Below, piece by piece: positions 14,968 to 24,200 of a DNA stretch of 64,000 bases. The stretch is from the NCBI RefSeq assembly GCF_030581005.1, contig NZ_JAUQSX010000012.1, forward strand, positions 62,001-126,000. Reading direction: 5' to 3'. The stretch's first letter is position 1, and every line of letters begins with the position of its first letter. The notes beneath the pieces are model-generated. The model searched no databases, was not told the origin of the DNA, and saw nothing but the letters and a program-made list of their open reading frames with translations. The translations under genes and the position numbers were made by a program. The stretch comes from Hymenobacter mellowenesis (GTDB lineage: Bacteria > Bacteroidota > Bacteroidia > Cytophagales > Hymenobacteraceae).

Positions 14968-15378
14968 ATGAAAATCGTTGAATACAGCCGCAGCCTGCAA
15001 TGGGTCGGCAACTTGCAGTGCCCGTCTTGCGCTCAGCTAACGCCCGGCTGGCGTTCCAGCGGCATGAGCGAATGCTTTCCCCACTTTTTCTGCTCCGACT
15101 GTTCCAACGTCATCCACCGCGAAGCCGATAAGAAGCTGCTTTACGAAGCAGCGGCTACTCCAAAGCTATTGGCGCAAATAGCCGCTACGCTGCCGGAGTG
15201 CCCGTGTGGCGGGCGCTTCACCCCCGGCGCCGGTCCCAAATGCGGGCACTGCCACCAGGAAATTCCCCTCGTGGCCAACGCCGTGGCGTATCTGCACAAC
15301 CCCAACATGGTGCTGCTCGACGGCGCCGTCCGCATCTCGGACCACCTGCCGCCCTACCAAGTCCGCATCATCGACTAG
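14968..15378 (+). CDS. Hypothetical protein with two zinc-ribbon-like Cys clusters, 136 aa
   Basis: The protein carries C18-P-S-C21 with C42-S-D-C45, and C78-P-C80 with C92-G-H-C95, two four-cysteine sets that look like zinc knuckles separated by a helical linker (residues 52-75). There is no signal peptide, so it is probably cytoplasmic. The C-terminal 35 residues lack motifs. It starts 16 bases after the DUF4230 gene, so co-transcription is likely. No named family is recognised. Confidence 0.7.
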   Translation: MKIVEYSRSLQWVGNLQCPSCAQLTPGWRSSGMSECFPHFFCSDCSNVIHREADKKLLYEAAATPKLLAQIAATLPECPCGGRFTPGAGPKCGHCHQEIPLVANAVAYLHNPNMVLLDGAVRISDHLPPYQVRIID

Positions 15379-15384
15379 CGCTGG

Positions 15385-15891
15385 CTACTCGTCGTCCTCC
15401 GGCACCTTGCCCAGCTCGTCCAGCGCTATTTTTATCAGGTCCTGCTCGTAGCCTTTCCCAGTCAGGTACTGGGCGATTTTCATGCGGCGCACGCGCGGGT
15501 TTTTCTCCTTTTCTTGGCGGTCTTTCTTCTCGGCTACCTCCACCAGGTTCTGGTAGTATTCTTCGCCGTCAATCTCTTTCATGCCCGACTTTATGCAATA
15601 CTCGCTGATACCTTTTCGCTTGAGCTCCTGGATGATGCGGCGACGGCCCCACTTCTTGTGGCGGTAGTGCCCGCGCACGAAGGCCTGGGCAAACCGCTCC
15701 TCGTCAAGCAGCTTCTCGCGGCTCAGGCGGATGATGATTTCGCCGGCTTCGTCTTCGTCGAGGCCGTAGGAGCGTAGCTTTTGCTCTACTTCCTTCTGGG
15801 TGCGCTCCTGGTAGGCGCAGAAAGCGGCAATTTTTTGCAGGGCCTCGCCGGGCGTGTACTGCTTGGGCGTCTTGTCGGGGTTTTTGAACAT
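15385..15891 (-). CDS. recX: Regulatory protein RecX
   Basis: A 168-residue protein with three helical RecX repeats: AFCAYQERTQKEVEQKLRSYGLDEDEAGEIIIRLSREKLLDEERFAQAFVRGHYRHKKWGRRRIIQELKRKGIS is diagnostic. RecX limits RecA filament growth during recombination and SOS. recA is not adjacent. It is convergent with the zinc-ribbon gene, six bases between stop codons. ATG at 15891 gives the normal family N-terminus. Confidence 0.9.
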   Translation of the reverse strand: MFKNPDKTPKQYTPGEALQKIAAFCAYQERTQKEVEQKLRSYGLDEDEAGEIIIRLSREKLLDEERFAQAFVRGHYRHKKWGRRRIIQELKRKGISEYCIKSGMKEIDGEEYYQNLVEVAEKKDRQEKEKNPRVRRMKIAQYLTGKGYEQDLIKIALDELGKVPEDDE

Positions 15892-15910
15892 CTTTACAGC
15901 AATGGGTAGT

Positions 15911-16003
15911 CAGTACTCAGTATTAAGTAGCAAGACTTAGGATAAGGGTTTGTTTATCAGAATGCCACTGTCTTGCTACCTGCTACTTAATTCTCAATAC
16001 TGA
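15911..16003. repeat. Inverted repeat, AGTATTAAGTAGCAAGAC family
   Basis: The left arm has CAGTATTAAGTAGCAAGAC and the right arm the complement with two short indels (GTCTTGCTACCTGCTACTTAA). The unit is AT-richer than the surroundings and holds no ORF. It is the only copy of this family in the window. Confidence 0.6.
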
Positions 16004-16150
16004 TTTAACCAATGCCCCGGCTACTTCGTTACCCTGCGGGCTCTGCAAATACGCCACGCGGTGCGGAACGGCAGCACCGGGCACAATTGTCCGGAGATAT
16101 ATTGGTCGCTGCCCGTTGGGCGTTGACCTTTGCCCATCCGTTCGCCGTCT

Positions 16151-16897
16151 ATGCCTTTTCCTTCCATAATGCCCGAGAACTCCGCCGATAACCCGGCTTC
16201 CGACCACAGCAGCCCGCTGGCCCGCCGCCGTTTTCTGCGCTATTCGGGGGCGGGGCTGGCGGCCGGCGGCCTCTGGCTGGCCGGCTGCGCCAAAGACAAG
16301 AACGAAATTACTCCCTCCAGCCGGCTCGACGTGGGCGCCGGCGACCCGGGCATTCTCAACTTCGCGTATGCTCTGGAGCAGCTAGAAGCCGCTTTCTACG
16401 CTCAGGTGGTGGCGGGGCCTTACTTCGCCAGCGCCAGCGCGGCCGAAAAAGCAATTCTGAGTGACCTGCGCGACCACGAGGCCATCCACGCTGCTCTCTT
16501 CAAGAACCTGTTGGGCAGCAATGCCATCAAGGACCTGAACTTCGATTTCAGCAACATCGACTTCTCGCAGCGCACCACCGCCGAAAGCGCCAGCCGGCTG
16601 GGCGTGCTGAACGCTGCCCGGGCCTTTGAGGACCTGGGCGTGGCCGCCTACAACGGCGTCGGGCGCTACATCACCAGCAACGACAACCTGCTGCTGGCCG
16701 GCAAAATCGTGTCGGTAGAAGCCCGGCACGCGGCCATCATCCGCGAGCTGATTACGGCCAACACCTTCGTGGCCAGCGATGTGGTGGATACCACCAATAA
16801 CGGCCTGGAAAAATCGAAGCGGCCCCAGGATGTGCTCACCATTGCCAATACCTTCCTGGCCGAAGGCTCTAAGCTGAGCGCCGCTAACATCAAATAG
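16151..16897 (+). CDS. Ferritin-like domain-containing protein with Tat/lipoprotein signal
   Basis: A 248-residue protein. The N-terminus has a twin-arginine motif (ARRRFLRYSG) followed by a hydrophobic stretch ending LAGC, so it is probably Tat-exported and lipidated. The mature part is a four-helix ferritin-like domain (Ferritin_2 type): ALEQLEAAFYAQV, DLRDHEAIHAALFKNL and VEARHAAIIREL carry the E/ExxH pattern expected for a di-iron site. ATG 16151 was preferred over an earlier TTG; an ATG at 16169 is also possible. The next gene, 46 bases on, is a second ferritin-like protein, so they form a unit. The family's physiological role is not established. Confidence 0.85.
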   Translation: MPFPSIMPENSADNPASDHSSPLARRRFLRYSGAGLAAGGLWLAGCAKDKNEITPSSRLDVGAGDPGILNFAYALEQLEAAFYAQVVAGPYFASASAAEKAILSDLRDHEAIHAALFKNLLGSNAIKDLNFDFSNIDFSQRTTAESASRLGVLNAARAFEDLGVAAYNGVGRYITSNDNLLLAGKIVSVEARHAAIIRELITANTFVASDVVDTTNNGLEKSKRPQDVLTIANTFLAEGSKLSAANIK

Positions 16898-16943
16898 CGC
16901 CCGCTGGCACCTGCCCGGCGGCGGCTACCCATTTCGCTTCCTC

Positions 16944-17915
16944 ATGGACTTATTTCAAATCATCAACGACATTGCCCAGGCTGACCCGGAAGTGTACGCC
17001 CGGTTCGACTCGCGGCGGGCCACGTTCCGGCACCTTCTGGGCTTTGGCCGGAAGTTCTCGGCGGCGGCTTTGCCGGTGGCGCTGAGCACGCTTTTTACCA
17101 AAGCCTACGGCCAGACGGCGACGCTGCCCGCGGCGGTTATCAACGCCCTCACCCTGGCGTTGCAGCTTGAGTACCTGGAGTATCATTTCTACGACACGGC
17201 CCTGAACTCGCCGGCGCTGATGCTGAGCTCGGACGAGTCCAGGTCGCTCACCACCATTCGCAACGACGAGAACCTGCACATCACCACCTTGCGCAGTGCC
17301 TTGGGCAATACTGTTTCTCCGCTCACCCGCAAAGACTTCGATTACACGGGCTCGCAGGGCCAGACCCAGGCGGTGCTTTTTCCCGGGCTGGGCGCGCCCG
17401 GTACGGGCTTGTTTACCGATAGAACAGCCTTTTTCTCGTTGGCCCAAATGCTGGAAGACACGGGCGTGCGCGCCTACAAAGGCGCCGTGCCCAGCCTGAA
17501 CATCAGCACCACGCAGGACGCGGTGAAGGACATTTTGGAAGTGGCGCTCAACATTCATTCCGTCGAAGCCCGGCACGCGGCGCGGGTGCGCTCCCTGCGG
17601 CGCGGCGGCGTGCAAAGCATCACCGCGCCCAAAAGTTGGACTACGCCCGACGAAACGCCGGCCACGCCGCCCCTGCCGCACGGAGGCACCCGGGCCCCGA
17701 ACGCCGTGGGCCCCTACAATGCCGGCAGCCCCGCCGCCACTTCCCCGGCCGAAAGCAATGTGCTGCAAGGCCCCGCCGCGCTCAACGTGCAGACGCTGAC
17801 CGTCGGCGTATCGGGCACGGCCGGAGCCGAAGCGTTTGACGAGCCGCTGGATGCGGCCACGGTGAAGGCCATTGCCAAGAACTTCGCGGTCACGCCGGCG
17901 TTGCTGTTCAATTAG
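16944..17915 (+). CDS. Ferritin-like domain-containing protein
   Basis: A 323-residue partner of the preceding gene. A short hydrophobic segment at about residues 37-55 (KFSAAALPVALSTLFTKAYGQ) resembles a signal or anchor without twin arginines. The ferritin-like helices carry ALQLEYLEYHFYDTAL, RNDENLHITTLRSAL and VEARHAARVRSLRRG, placing the E and ExxH ligands as in the first gene. The C-terminal 100 residues are a P/A/G-rich linker and a small unknown segment. It is probably exported and may pair with its neighbour. Confidence 0.82.
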   Translation: MDLFQIINDIAQADPEVYARFDSRRATFRHLLGFGRKFSAAALPVALSTLFTKAYGQTATLPAAVINALTLALQLEYLEYHFYDTALNSPALMLSSDESRSLTTIRNDENLHITTLRSALGNTVSPLTRKDFDYTGSQGQTQAVLFPGLGAPGTGLFTDRTAFFSLAQMLEDTGVRAYKGAVPSLNISTTQDAVKDILEVALNIHSVEARHAARVRSLRRGGVQSITAPKSWTTPDETPATPPLPHGGTRAPNAVGPYNAGSPAATSPAESNVLQGPAALNVQTLTVGVSGTAGAEAFDEPLDAATVKAIAKNFAVTPALLFN

Positions 17916-18031
17916 GCCCGGCGCCGCTCAGATTTTATTTGGCCCTCTGGCAACCTCAGCGGCCCGGCTGGCATCAGCAGAAAGAGGGCGTAACTTGGCC
18001 TGACCTTCTTTTTTCTGCTGGTTGCTGCTTT

Positions 18032-20680
18032 ATGTTTTCGACTTTCTCGCGTCTGCTTGCGTTTGTTTTGCTGTTGAGTGTGTTGCCCGTCTGCTGCCGC
18101 GCCGGCGTCATCAAGGGCACGGTGAGCGGGACCGGGGGCCAGGGGCTGGCGTTTGCCAACGTGGCCGTGCGCGGCTCGGCCACCAGCACCGGGGCTAATG
18201 AGCAGGGCCAGTACCAGTTGCGCCTGCCGGCGGGCCCGGTGGCGCTGGTGTTTCAGTACGTGGGCTACCGGCCGCAGGTGCAGCCGGTGCGCGTGCCCGG
18301 CGGCGACTCCACGCTGACCGTGAACGTGGCCCTGCAGGCCGAGGCCTACAACCTGGGCGAGGTGCTGGTGAAGTCCTCGGACCGCGACCCGGCCTACGCC
18401 ATCATTCAGCAGGCGCAGCAGTGGCGTGCCTACCACCGGCGCGAAGTATCCTCCTACCGCGCCCGCATCTACATCAAAAGCCTGGGCCGGATAGACGACA
18501 CGCCGGCCAAAATCATGGGCTTGTTTAAGCTGGGGCCGGATATTAAAAAAGGTATCTTCTACCTCTCCGAAAGCTTGTCCGATATCAGCTTCACGCAGCC
18601 CAACGTGGTGAAAGAGCGCATGATATCGAGCCGGGTAAGCGGCGACTCGCGTGGGCTGAGCTTCAACCGGGCCAGCGCGGGCCGCAACCTAGGCTTCTAC
18701 GAGAACCTGATAAAGCCGGCGTTTTCGGAGCGGGGGTTTGTGTCGCCCATCGCCAGCAACGCCATGCTGTTCTACAAGTACGAGCTGGTGGGCAGCACCC
18801 CGCAGGGCGGCGAGGTGGTGCACAAAATCCGGGTGGTGCCGCGCCGCCGGACGGACCCGGTTTTTTCGGGCTACATCTACATCGTGGAGGGCTCGTGGCG
18901 TATTCATTCCGTCGATTTGAACCTGGATAAAGACGCCCAGATTGACTACGTTGATAACCTGAACATTGCCCAGCAATATGCGCCCGCGCCCGGCAACCCC
19001 AACGTGTGGCTCATTCAGTCGCAGCAGGTGCGCGCCACGCTGTCAGGCCTGGGTTTCAAAGGCTCCGGCTACATCAACGCCGTGCTTTCCAACTACGCGG
19101 CCGTGGTGCCCACCTACCCCGCGCCGCCCGAGCCTAAAGCCGCGCCGCCCGTGGTGGCCGACACCAAGCCCGACGCACCCGTGGGCCAGGAAACCGCCGC
19201 CCAAATCCGCAAGCGCAAGCCCGACCTCAGCGGCCTCAACCGCCAGGTGCGCCGACAGGTGAAGCAGACCCGGCGCGACTCCCTCAAAACCGACCCCTTC
19301 GCCAGCATGGGCCGCGGCGAAGTGCAGCGCGTGGAAAAAGGCGCCAACGAGCGCGACTCGGCCTACTGGGCCGATGTCCGTCCGGTGCCCCTGACGCTGG
19401 AAGAGCGTAAGGACTACCACGTGAAGGACAGCACGGAGGTCATCCGCCGCTCGCGCCCCTACCAGGATTCGATGGACCGGAAGCGCAACGAGTTCGAACC
19501 CATCAGCCTGCTGCTGGGCGGCTACACCCACCAGAACACGTTCCGGAAACGCTCGGTAACGGTGCTGCCGGTGACCCAGATTTTCCAGTACAACACCGTG
19601 GAAGGGGAGGTGCTCAACGCCCAGGTCATTTTCAGCCAGCGCACGGAAGACAAGCGTTACTTCACCATCACGCCCACGTTGCGCTACGGCTTCAGCAGCG
19701 AGCGGCTCAGCCCCAGCCTGAATCTCAATTGGCAGCTGCACCCGGCCAAGCTCAAGCAGGTTGGGCTGGTGGCGGGCCGCACCATCGAGAATTTCGACAA
19801 GAACTCGCAGGTCACGCCGCTCATTAATACGGTGTATACGCTGTTCGACAACCGCAACTACGCCAAGCTCTACCGCCGCGACGGCGCCGAATTCACTTAC
19901 CTCACCGAGCCGGTGAATGGCCTGACCCTGCGCGCCACCGCCGGCTACTTCGACCGCCACGAGCTCTATAACACCACCGACCGTCTCATCCACGACGTGC
20001 CGGGCCGCGCCTTCACCCCGAACCGCCCGCTGAGCGACGAGCTGCCCGATACCGGCTTCGGCCGCAGCCAGATTCTTACCGTGGGCTTGTCGGTGGATTA
20101 CCGGCCGGGCACCCGCTACATCAATCGGCCCGACGGCAAGTTCAACCTCGGCTCGAAGTGGCCGACCTTCAACGTGCAGGGCCGGCTGGCCGTGCCCGAT
20201 GTGCTCGGCGCCGACGTGCGCTACCTGCTGCTGCAGGCCGGCGTGCGCGACAACCTCTCGCTGGGCCTGCTGGGCGCCAGCAGCTTCCGCGTGAACGTGG
20301 GCGGCTTCGTGGGCCGGCAGCAGGGCATGACCTTCATCGACTACCGCCACTTTTCCGGCAACCAAACCCTGCTGGCTGGCAACTTCAGCAACTTCCAGCT
20401 GCTCGACTACTACCGCTTCAGCACCAACAACTCTTATCTGGAAGCCCATTACGACCACCATTTTAACGGCTTCTTCCTCAATTATGTGCCCCTGCTGCGC
20501 AAGCTGAAATGGCAGGAAGTGGCTTCCCTCAACTACCTGAAAACGGCCCAGGCCGGCCACTACGTGGAGGTAGGCGTGGGCATCGAGCACATTGTCAAAG
20601 TATTCCGGGTCGATTTCTACACGGCCCTGCAAAGCGGCCAGAAGCTGGGCACCGGCTTCCGGATTGGAATGGGCTTCTAG
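18032..20680 (+). CDS. DUF5686 and carboxypeptidase-like regulatory domain protein
   Basis: An 882-residue outer-membrane-type protein. After a signal peptide (to about residue 27, VLPVCCRAG), a carboxypeptidase-regulatory-like/CarboxypepD_reg-like beta-sandwich is seen (GVIKGTVSGTGGQGLAFANVAVRGSATSTGANEQGQYQLRLPAG). DUF5686 follows, with 'DPAYAIIQQAQQWRAYHRREVSSYRARIYIKSLGR' and a C-terminal beta-barrel-like region ending in an aromatic residue (GFRIGMGF). Such proteins are outer-membrane, TonB-receptor-like in build but not known to be transporters. ATG 18032 was chosen because the longer in-frame start adds 31 residues before the signal peptide. Confidence 0.88.
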   Translation: MFSTFSRLLAFVLLLSVLPVCCRAGVIKGTVSGTGGQGLAFANVAVRGSATSTGANEQGQYQLRLPAGPVALVFQYVGYRPQVQPVRVPGGDSTLTVNVALQAEAYNLGEVLVKSSDRDPAYAIIQQAQQWRAYHRREVSSYRARIYIKSLGRIDDTPAKIMGLFKLGPDIKKGIFYLSESLSDISFTQPNVVKERMISSRVSGDSRGLSFNRASAGRNLGFYENLIKPAFSERGFVSPIASNAMLFYKYELVGSTPQGGEVVHKIRVVPRRRTDPVFSGYIYIVEGSWRIHSVDLNLDKDAQIDYVDNLNIAQQYAPAPGNPNVWLIQSQQVRATLSGLGFKGSGYINAVLSNYAAVVPTYPAPPEPKAAPPVVADTKPDAPVGQETAAQIRKRKPDLSGLNRQVRRQVKQTRRDSLKTDPFASMGRGEVQRVEKGANERDSAYWADVRPVPLTLEERKDYHVKDSTEVIRRSRPYQDSMDRKRNEFEPISLLLGGYTHQNTFRKRSVTVLPVTQIFQYNTVEGEVLNAQVIFSQRTEDKRYFTITPTLRYGFSSERLSPSLNLNWQLHPAKLKQVGLVAGRTIENFDKNSQVTPLINTVYTLFDNRNYAKLYRRDGAEFTYLTEPVNGLTLRATAGYFDRHELYNTTDRLIHDVPGRAFTPNRPLSDELPDTGFGRSQILTVGLSVDYRPGTRYINRPDGKFNLGSKWPTFNVQGRLAVPDVLGADVRYLLLQAGVRDNLSLGLLGASSFRVNVGGFVGRQQGMTFIDYRHFSGNQTLLAGNFSNFQLLDYYRFSTNNSYLEAHYDHHFNGFFLNYVPLLRKLKWQEVASLNYLKTAQAGHYVEVGVGIEHIVKVFRVDFYTALQSGQKLGTGFRIGMGF

Positions 20681-20701
20681 GGCGCTGTTCAGGAAATTCC
20701 G

Positions 20702-20849
20702 GAACGTCATGTCGAGCGCAGCCGAGACATCTCGCGTGCCCCATCTGTCATCCTGAGCAGAACGAAGGACCTTCTTTTCACTGAACGGATAGTAGCAATT
20801 GCGAACGTCTGTAGGCGTGGGAAAGTCCTTCGCAAGCTCAGGATGACAG
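20702..20849. repeat. Composite repeat: unpaired arm plus CTGTCATCCTGAGC inverted repeat
   Basis: Positions 20702-20740 match the left arm of the 12968 repeat (GAACGTCATGTCGAGC) but lack the right arm here. They are followed by an inverted repeat with arms at 20745-20773 and 20823-20849 (CTGTCATCCTGAGC with GCTCAGGATGACAG; GAAGGAC with GTCCTTC). This looks like one repeat truncated by another. Confidence 0.7.
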
Positions 20850-20876
20850 ACGAACCTATCTTGAAGTCAACACAAC

Positions 20877-20916
20877 TAAAAACGCCCCCCGAAACAACGT
20901 TTCGGAGGGCGTTTTG
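20877..20916. terminator. Bidirectional terminator
   Basis: AAAACGCC...CGAAAC pairs with GTTTCG...GGCGTTTT around a short loop, with A-runs before and T-runs after. It lies between convergent genes (DUF5686 ends 20680, PID-CTERM gene ends 20939). Confidence 0.8.
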
Positions 20917-20938
20917 CTGCTGAATAAACCAGTCGGAG

Positions 20939-21181
20939 CTAGCGGCTTGGGGCAGCTTGCTTGTTTTTGCGCAGGCGCTTCAGGCCGTAGGCCGCACCAG
21001 CGGCCAACAGGAGCGACGCCCCGCCATCGAGCGGGGTAGCGGTTGGGTCTACCGTGGGGGGAGTGCCGGGCCCGGGGCCGCCGCTGCTGGGCTGGGCCAG
21101 CAGCGGGGTGAAGCTACCCGCCAGCAGGCATACGCCGGCTGCGGCAACACAAAGGCGAAGAGTAGGAACAATGATTTTCAT
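20939..21181 (-). CDS. Small exported protein with PID-CTERM-like sorting tail, 80 aa
   Basis: An 80-residue protein: a signal peptide (MKIIVPTLRLCVAAAGVCLLAGSFTPLLAQ), a short P/G linker, and a C-terminal tripartite tail of P-L-D-G-G followed by a hydrophobic helix (ASLLLAAGAAYGLKRL) and a basic end (RKNKQAAPSR). This matches the PID-CTERM sorting domain of Bacteroidota. Such tails are thought to be processed by a dedicated membrane sortase-like protease, none of which is visible here. It lies 88 bases downstream of the T9SS protein gene on the same strand. ATG 21181 was chosen for the signal peptide; the longer frame overlaps the neighbouring CDS. Confidence 0.8.
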   Translation of the reverse strand: MKIIVPTLRLCVAAAGVCLLAGSFTPLLAQPSSGGPGPGTPPTVDPTATPLDGGASLLLAAGAAYGLKRLRKNKQAAPSR

Positions 21182-21269
21182 AAAAAGCAAAGGAAGTCGT
21201 TGGAAATGAGACGCGGCGCCAGCCAAACCCCGAAGGCACAGGCGCCTCCGGGGTTGGCGGTTAGGCCAG

Positions 21270-24200
21270 TTATTCGACCACGAGGCGCTTGGCCACCAGG
21301 CCGGCCGTGGTGCGGGCCAGCACCGAGTACACGCCCGGCGCCAGGCCGGCCAGAGGCAGCTCCAGCGCCTCGGCGGCACCGGCAGCCAATGTGCGGGCCA
21401 GCACCGTGCGGCCCATGTTGTCGACCACCGTCACCTGAGTGGCTTGCTGGCCGCGCAGCGCTACCGGCAGCAGCAGCGTGGCCGTGTTGTGGGCCGGGTT
21501 CGGGAACACCGTGGCTAGCTGAGCCAGTGCGGCGGGCGCCGTGGCCAGCACGCGGTTCTGAGTGCTGAACACCACCGCGTAGCGGCCACCGGCGGCCCCA
21601 TTGGCGGCCAGCGTGAGCGGGATGCTGGTGGTGGGCGTCAGGTTGGTGTAGGCGCCGGTGAGACCGTCGCGCAGGTAGGCGAAGTAGCCGGTGGGCAGGT
21701 TGACTAGGTTATCCACGGCCAGGGTGTAGCTGCCGGCCGTGGCAGCGGCTACGTGCAGCGGCACGGCCACATCGGCGCCGGTGAGGGCGGCTTGGCCGTT
21801 GATGGCCAAGGTTTCGGCACCGGCTTCGGTGGCCAGCAGCAGGCCGTTGGTCGAGGGCAGGTAGTGGGCATCAAAGCTGGCGTCGAAGCCAGCCGTGGCG
21901 CCCTGCTCGAAGTACACCACGGCCTGGTTGGCGGCGGTGGCGCTGCGCAGGGTGAGCGTCAGCTCGGGGCGGGTGCCGGCGGTGCGCTGGAAGGGCGTGT
22001 TGTCGGGCGCGTTGAGGCGGGCGGCGTTGGTGAAGTTCACCGCGCCCGTTTGGCCCGCGGCCGTGCGAACAAAGAAGCCCTGACCCACCGGCAGCACGTT
22101 GGTGCCGGTGTTGGTGCTCGCGCCGTTCACGTAGCTGGTGTAAGTGCCGGTGTACTGGCCGCTGCTCTTGAACACATACAGCGCGCTTTCCAGGCCCGAG
22201 GATACGCCCAGTACGGTGTTGTAGTCAATGGCGCCCGGGTAGGGGTTGCCCAGCAAGTGGTAGCCGGCCGAGGTCTGCGCGCCGCGCGCCAGGTTGGTGC
22301 GCGAGTAAGGGCCGTTGTTGAGCGTGCCGGTAAAGTCGACCAGCGCAGAAGCGTTGATATTCACCGTATAGCCGCGGCCCGCAACCAGCCCATCGCTGAG
22401 GTCGCCAGGCGAAAGGAAGCCGTTGTCAAAATCGCCTACTGCATAAGACGAGTTGCTGGTGGCCAGGCGCGACTGGTCGTAATAGAAGACGGTCGGATAA
22501 GGCTGCACCAGGCGCGGGGCATTGGACGAATTATAAGTCGAATTAACCGTCGGCGAATAGCCTGTGGTAGTGAAGTCGGCCACCGTGTTGCCGCTCACCG
22601 GCGAGCTGTAGTGGCGGTAGCCCGGGCCCGCGTTCAGGTTGGGCATGATGTAGCGCTGTACCGTGGTTTGGCCGCCTACCACTGCCGCGCCGTTGTTCAC
22701 CACATAGGCCGTGCCCGTAGCGTCCGAGAGCAGCGTCAACAGCTGGCTGCTGGTCGTGTAGGAGCCGTTCAGCACCAGGCTGCGCCGGATGGCCACCGGG
22801 CCACCCGCCGCAACGCCTGCTGTGCCCACCGTCAGGTTCGGGAAGGTGGTGAGCGTGCCGCTGATGATTTGAATCGCAGCGCCGGCCAGCGTAATGCGGC
22901 CGGTCACATTCGCGCCCAAAGAGGTGATGGTAGCCGAGTTGTTGGTGATGTTGCCGCTCACGCTCAGTACCGCGCCATCGGCTAGAGTGAGAACGGCGCC
23001 GGTGTTCAGGGTCACAGCATTGGCCAGCTGGTTGCCGGTTACCACGGGGTCGTTGGCCACGTCCGGAATGGTCACGTTATCGGTGGCGGTGGGCACCTGG
23101 GCGGGGCTCCAGTTTCCGGCCGTGCCCCAGTCGGTGCTCACGGCGCCGGTCCAGGTCAGGCCCGCCGCGATGACGGGGCCGGGCGTGAGGAAGGCGGCCA
23201 GACCCGAAAGGTTGCTGCCGTTGCCGATTTGGCCCAGCGGAGTGAAGGTGCCGTTGGTCAGGCTCACGGTGTACAGGCCGTCGGCGGTGCTCGTGCCGGT
23301 CGCCGCTACGGCAAAGGCCGTATTAACCGGAACAGCCGGGTTGGTGAGGTCAGAATAGATGTCAAACTCAACCCCGTTGGCGGTGTTCACGGTGATGTTG
23401 GAACTGCCCAGCGTGGAATTGGTACCCGCATTTGGGTCGCTGAAGACCACGACCTGGTTCGTGGTCTGGTCGTAGCCGTACTGCGTGGTGCCAGTGTTCG
23501 CGTTGTTGTCGTTGTTAGTGTAGGCCGTGCCCGACAAGGCGCGCCCCGTGGGGCCGTCGTTCACCGTGACCAGCGCGCCGGCAGGGGTGAGGCGGTAGTT
23601 ATTGCCGTTGGCGCCCACGATGCGGATGCGGTCGGCCACGGGGTTGAAGTCAAAGCCGATACCTGAAGCGGCACCCAGAGTCATCGCATTCAGGCTGCCC
23701 ACCGCCGTCAGTGCGCCGGTCGTGATGTTGAGTGTGTAAATCTGACCCTGGCTGGTGGTCGCGTTGTAGCCCAGCGCGAACAACTGCCCGTCGAGCGGCC
23801 GGAAGTCGGTCCCGGCCAGCACCTGCGAGCCATCGGACGGCAGGCCGGTGATGTTCACCGCCGTGCGGATAACGCCCGGGTTGCCCGAGTCAAAGGAAAT
23901 CAGGTTGCCGCTGGCCACTGCGTACAACAGTCGGCCCGTGAGAGTGGCGGCGGTGGTAGGCGTCGAGTTTGGCGCCAGCAGTACGGAAATGTCGCGCACA
24001 GTGGTAGCCGCGCCAATCGGACCCAAATCAGTGGCCACCTGCGCGGCAGTATTGGTAGGGCTGAGGGCGCTGAGGCTGTAGAAACGGCTGTTGACCTGGC
24101 CATTAGGCACCGCTGCCAGATACGGCGTGTCGCTCGTGCCGTCGAAATACACGTCCAAATCATTCACCGCGCCAATGGCCCCGCCTACGCCCGCGCCGTT

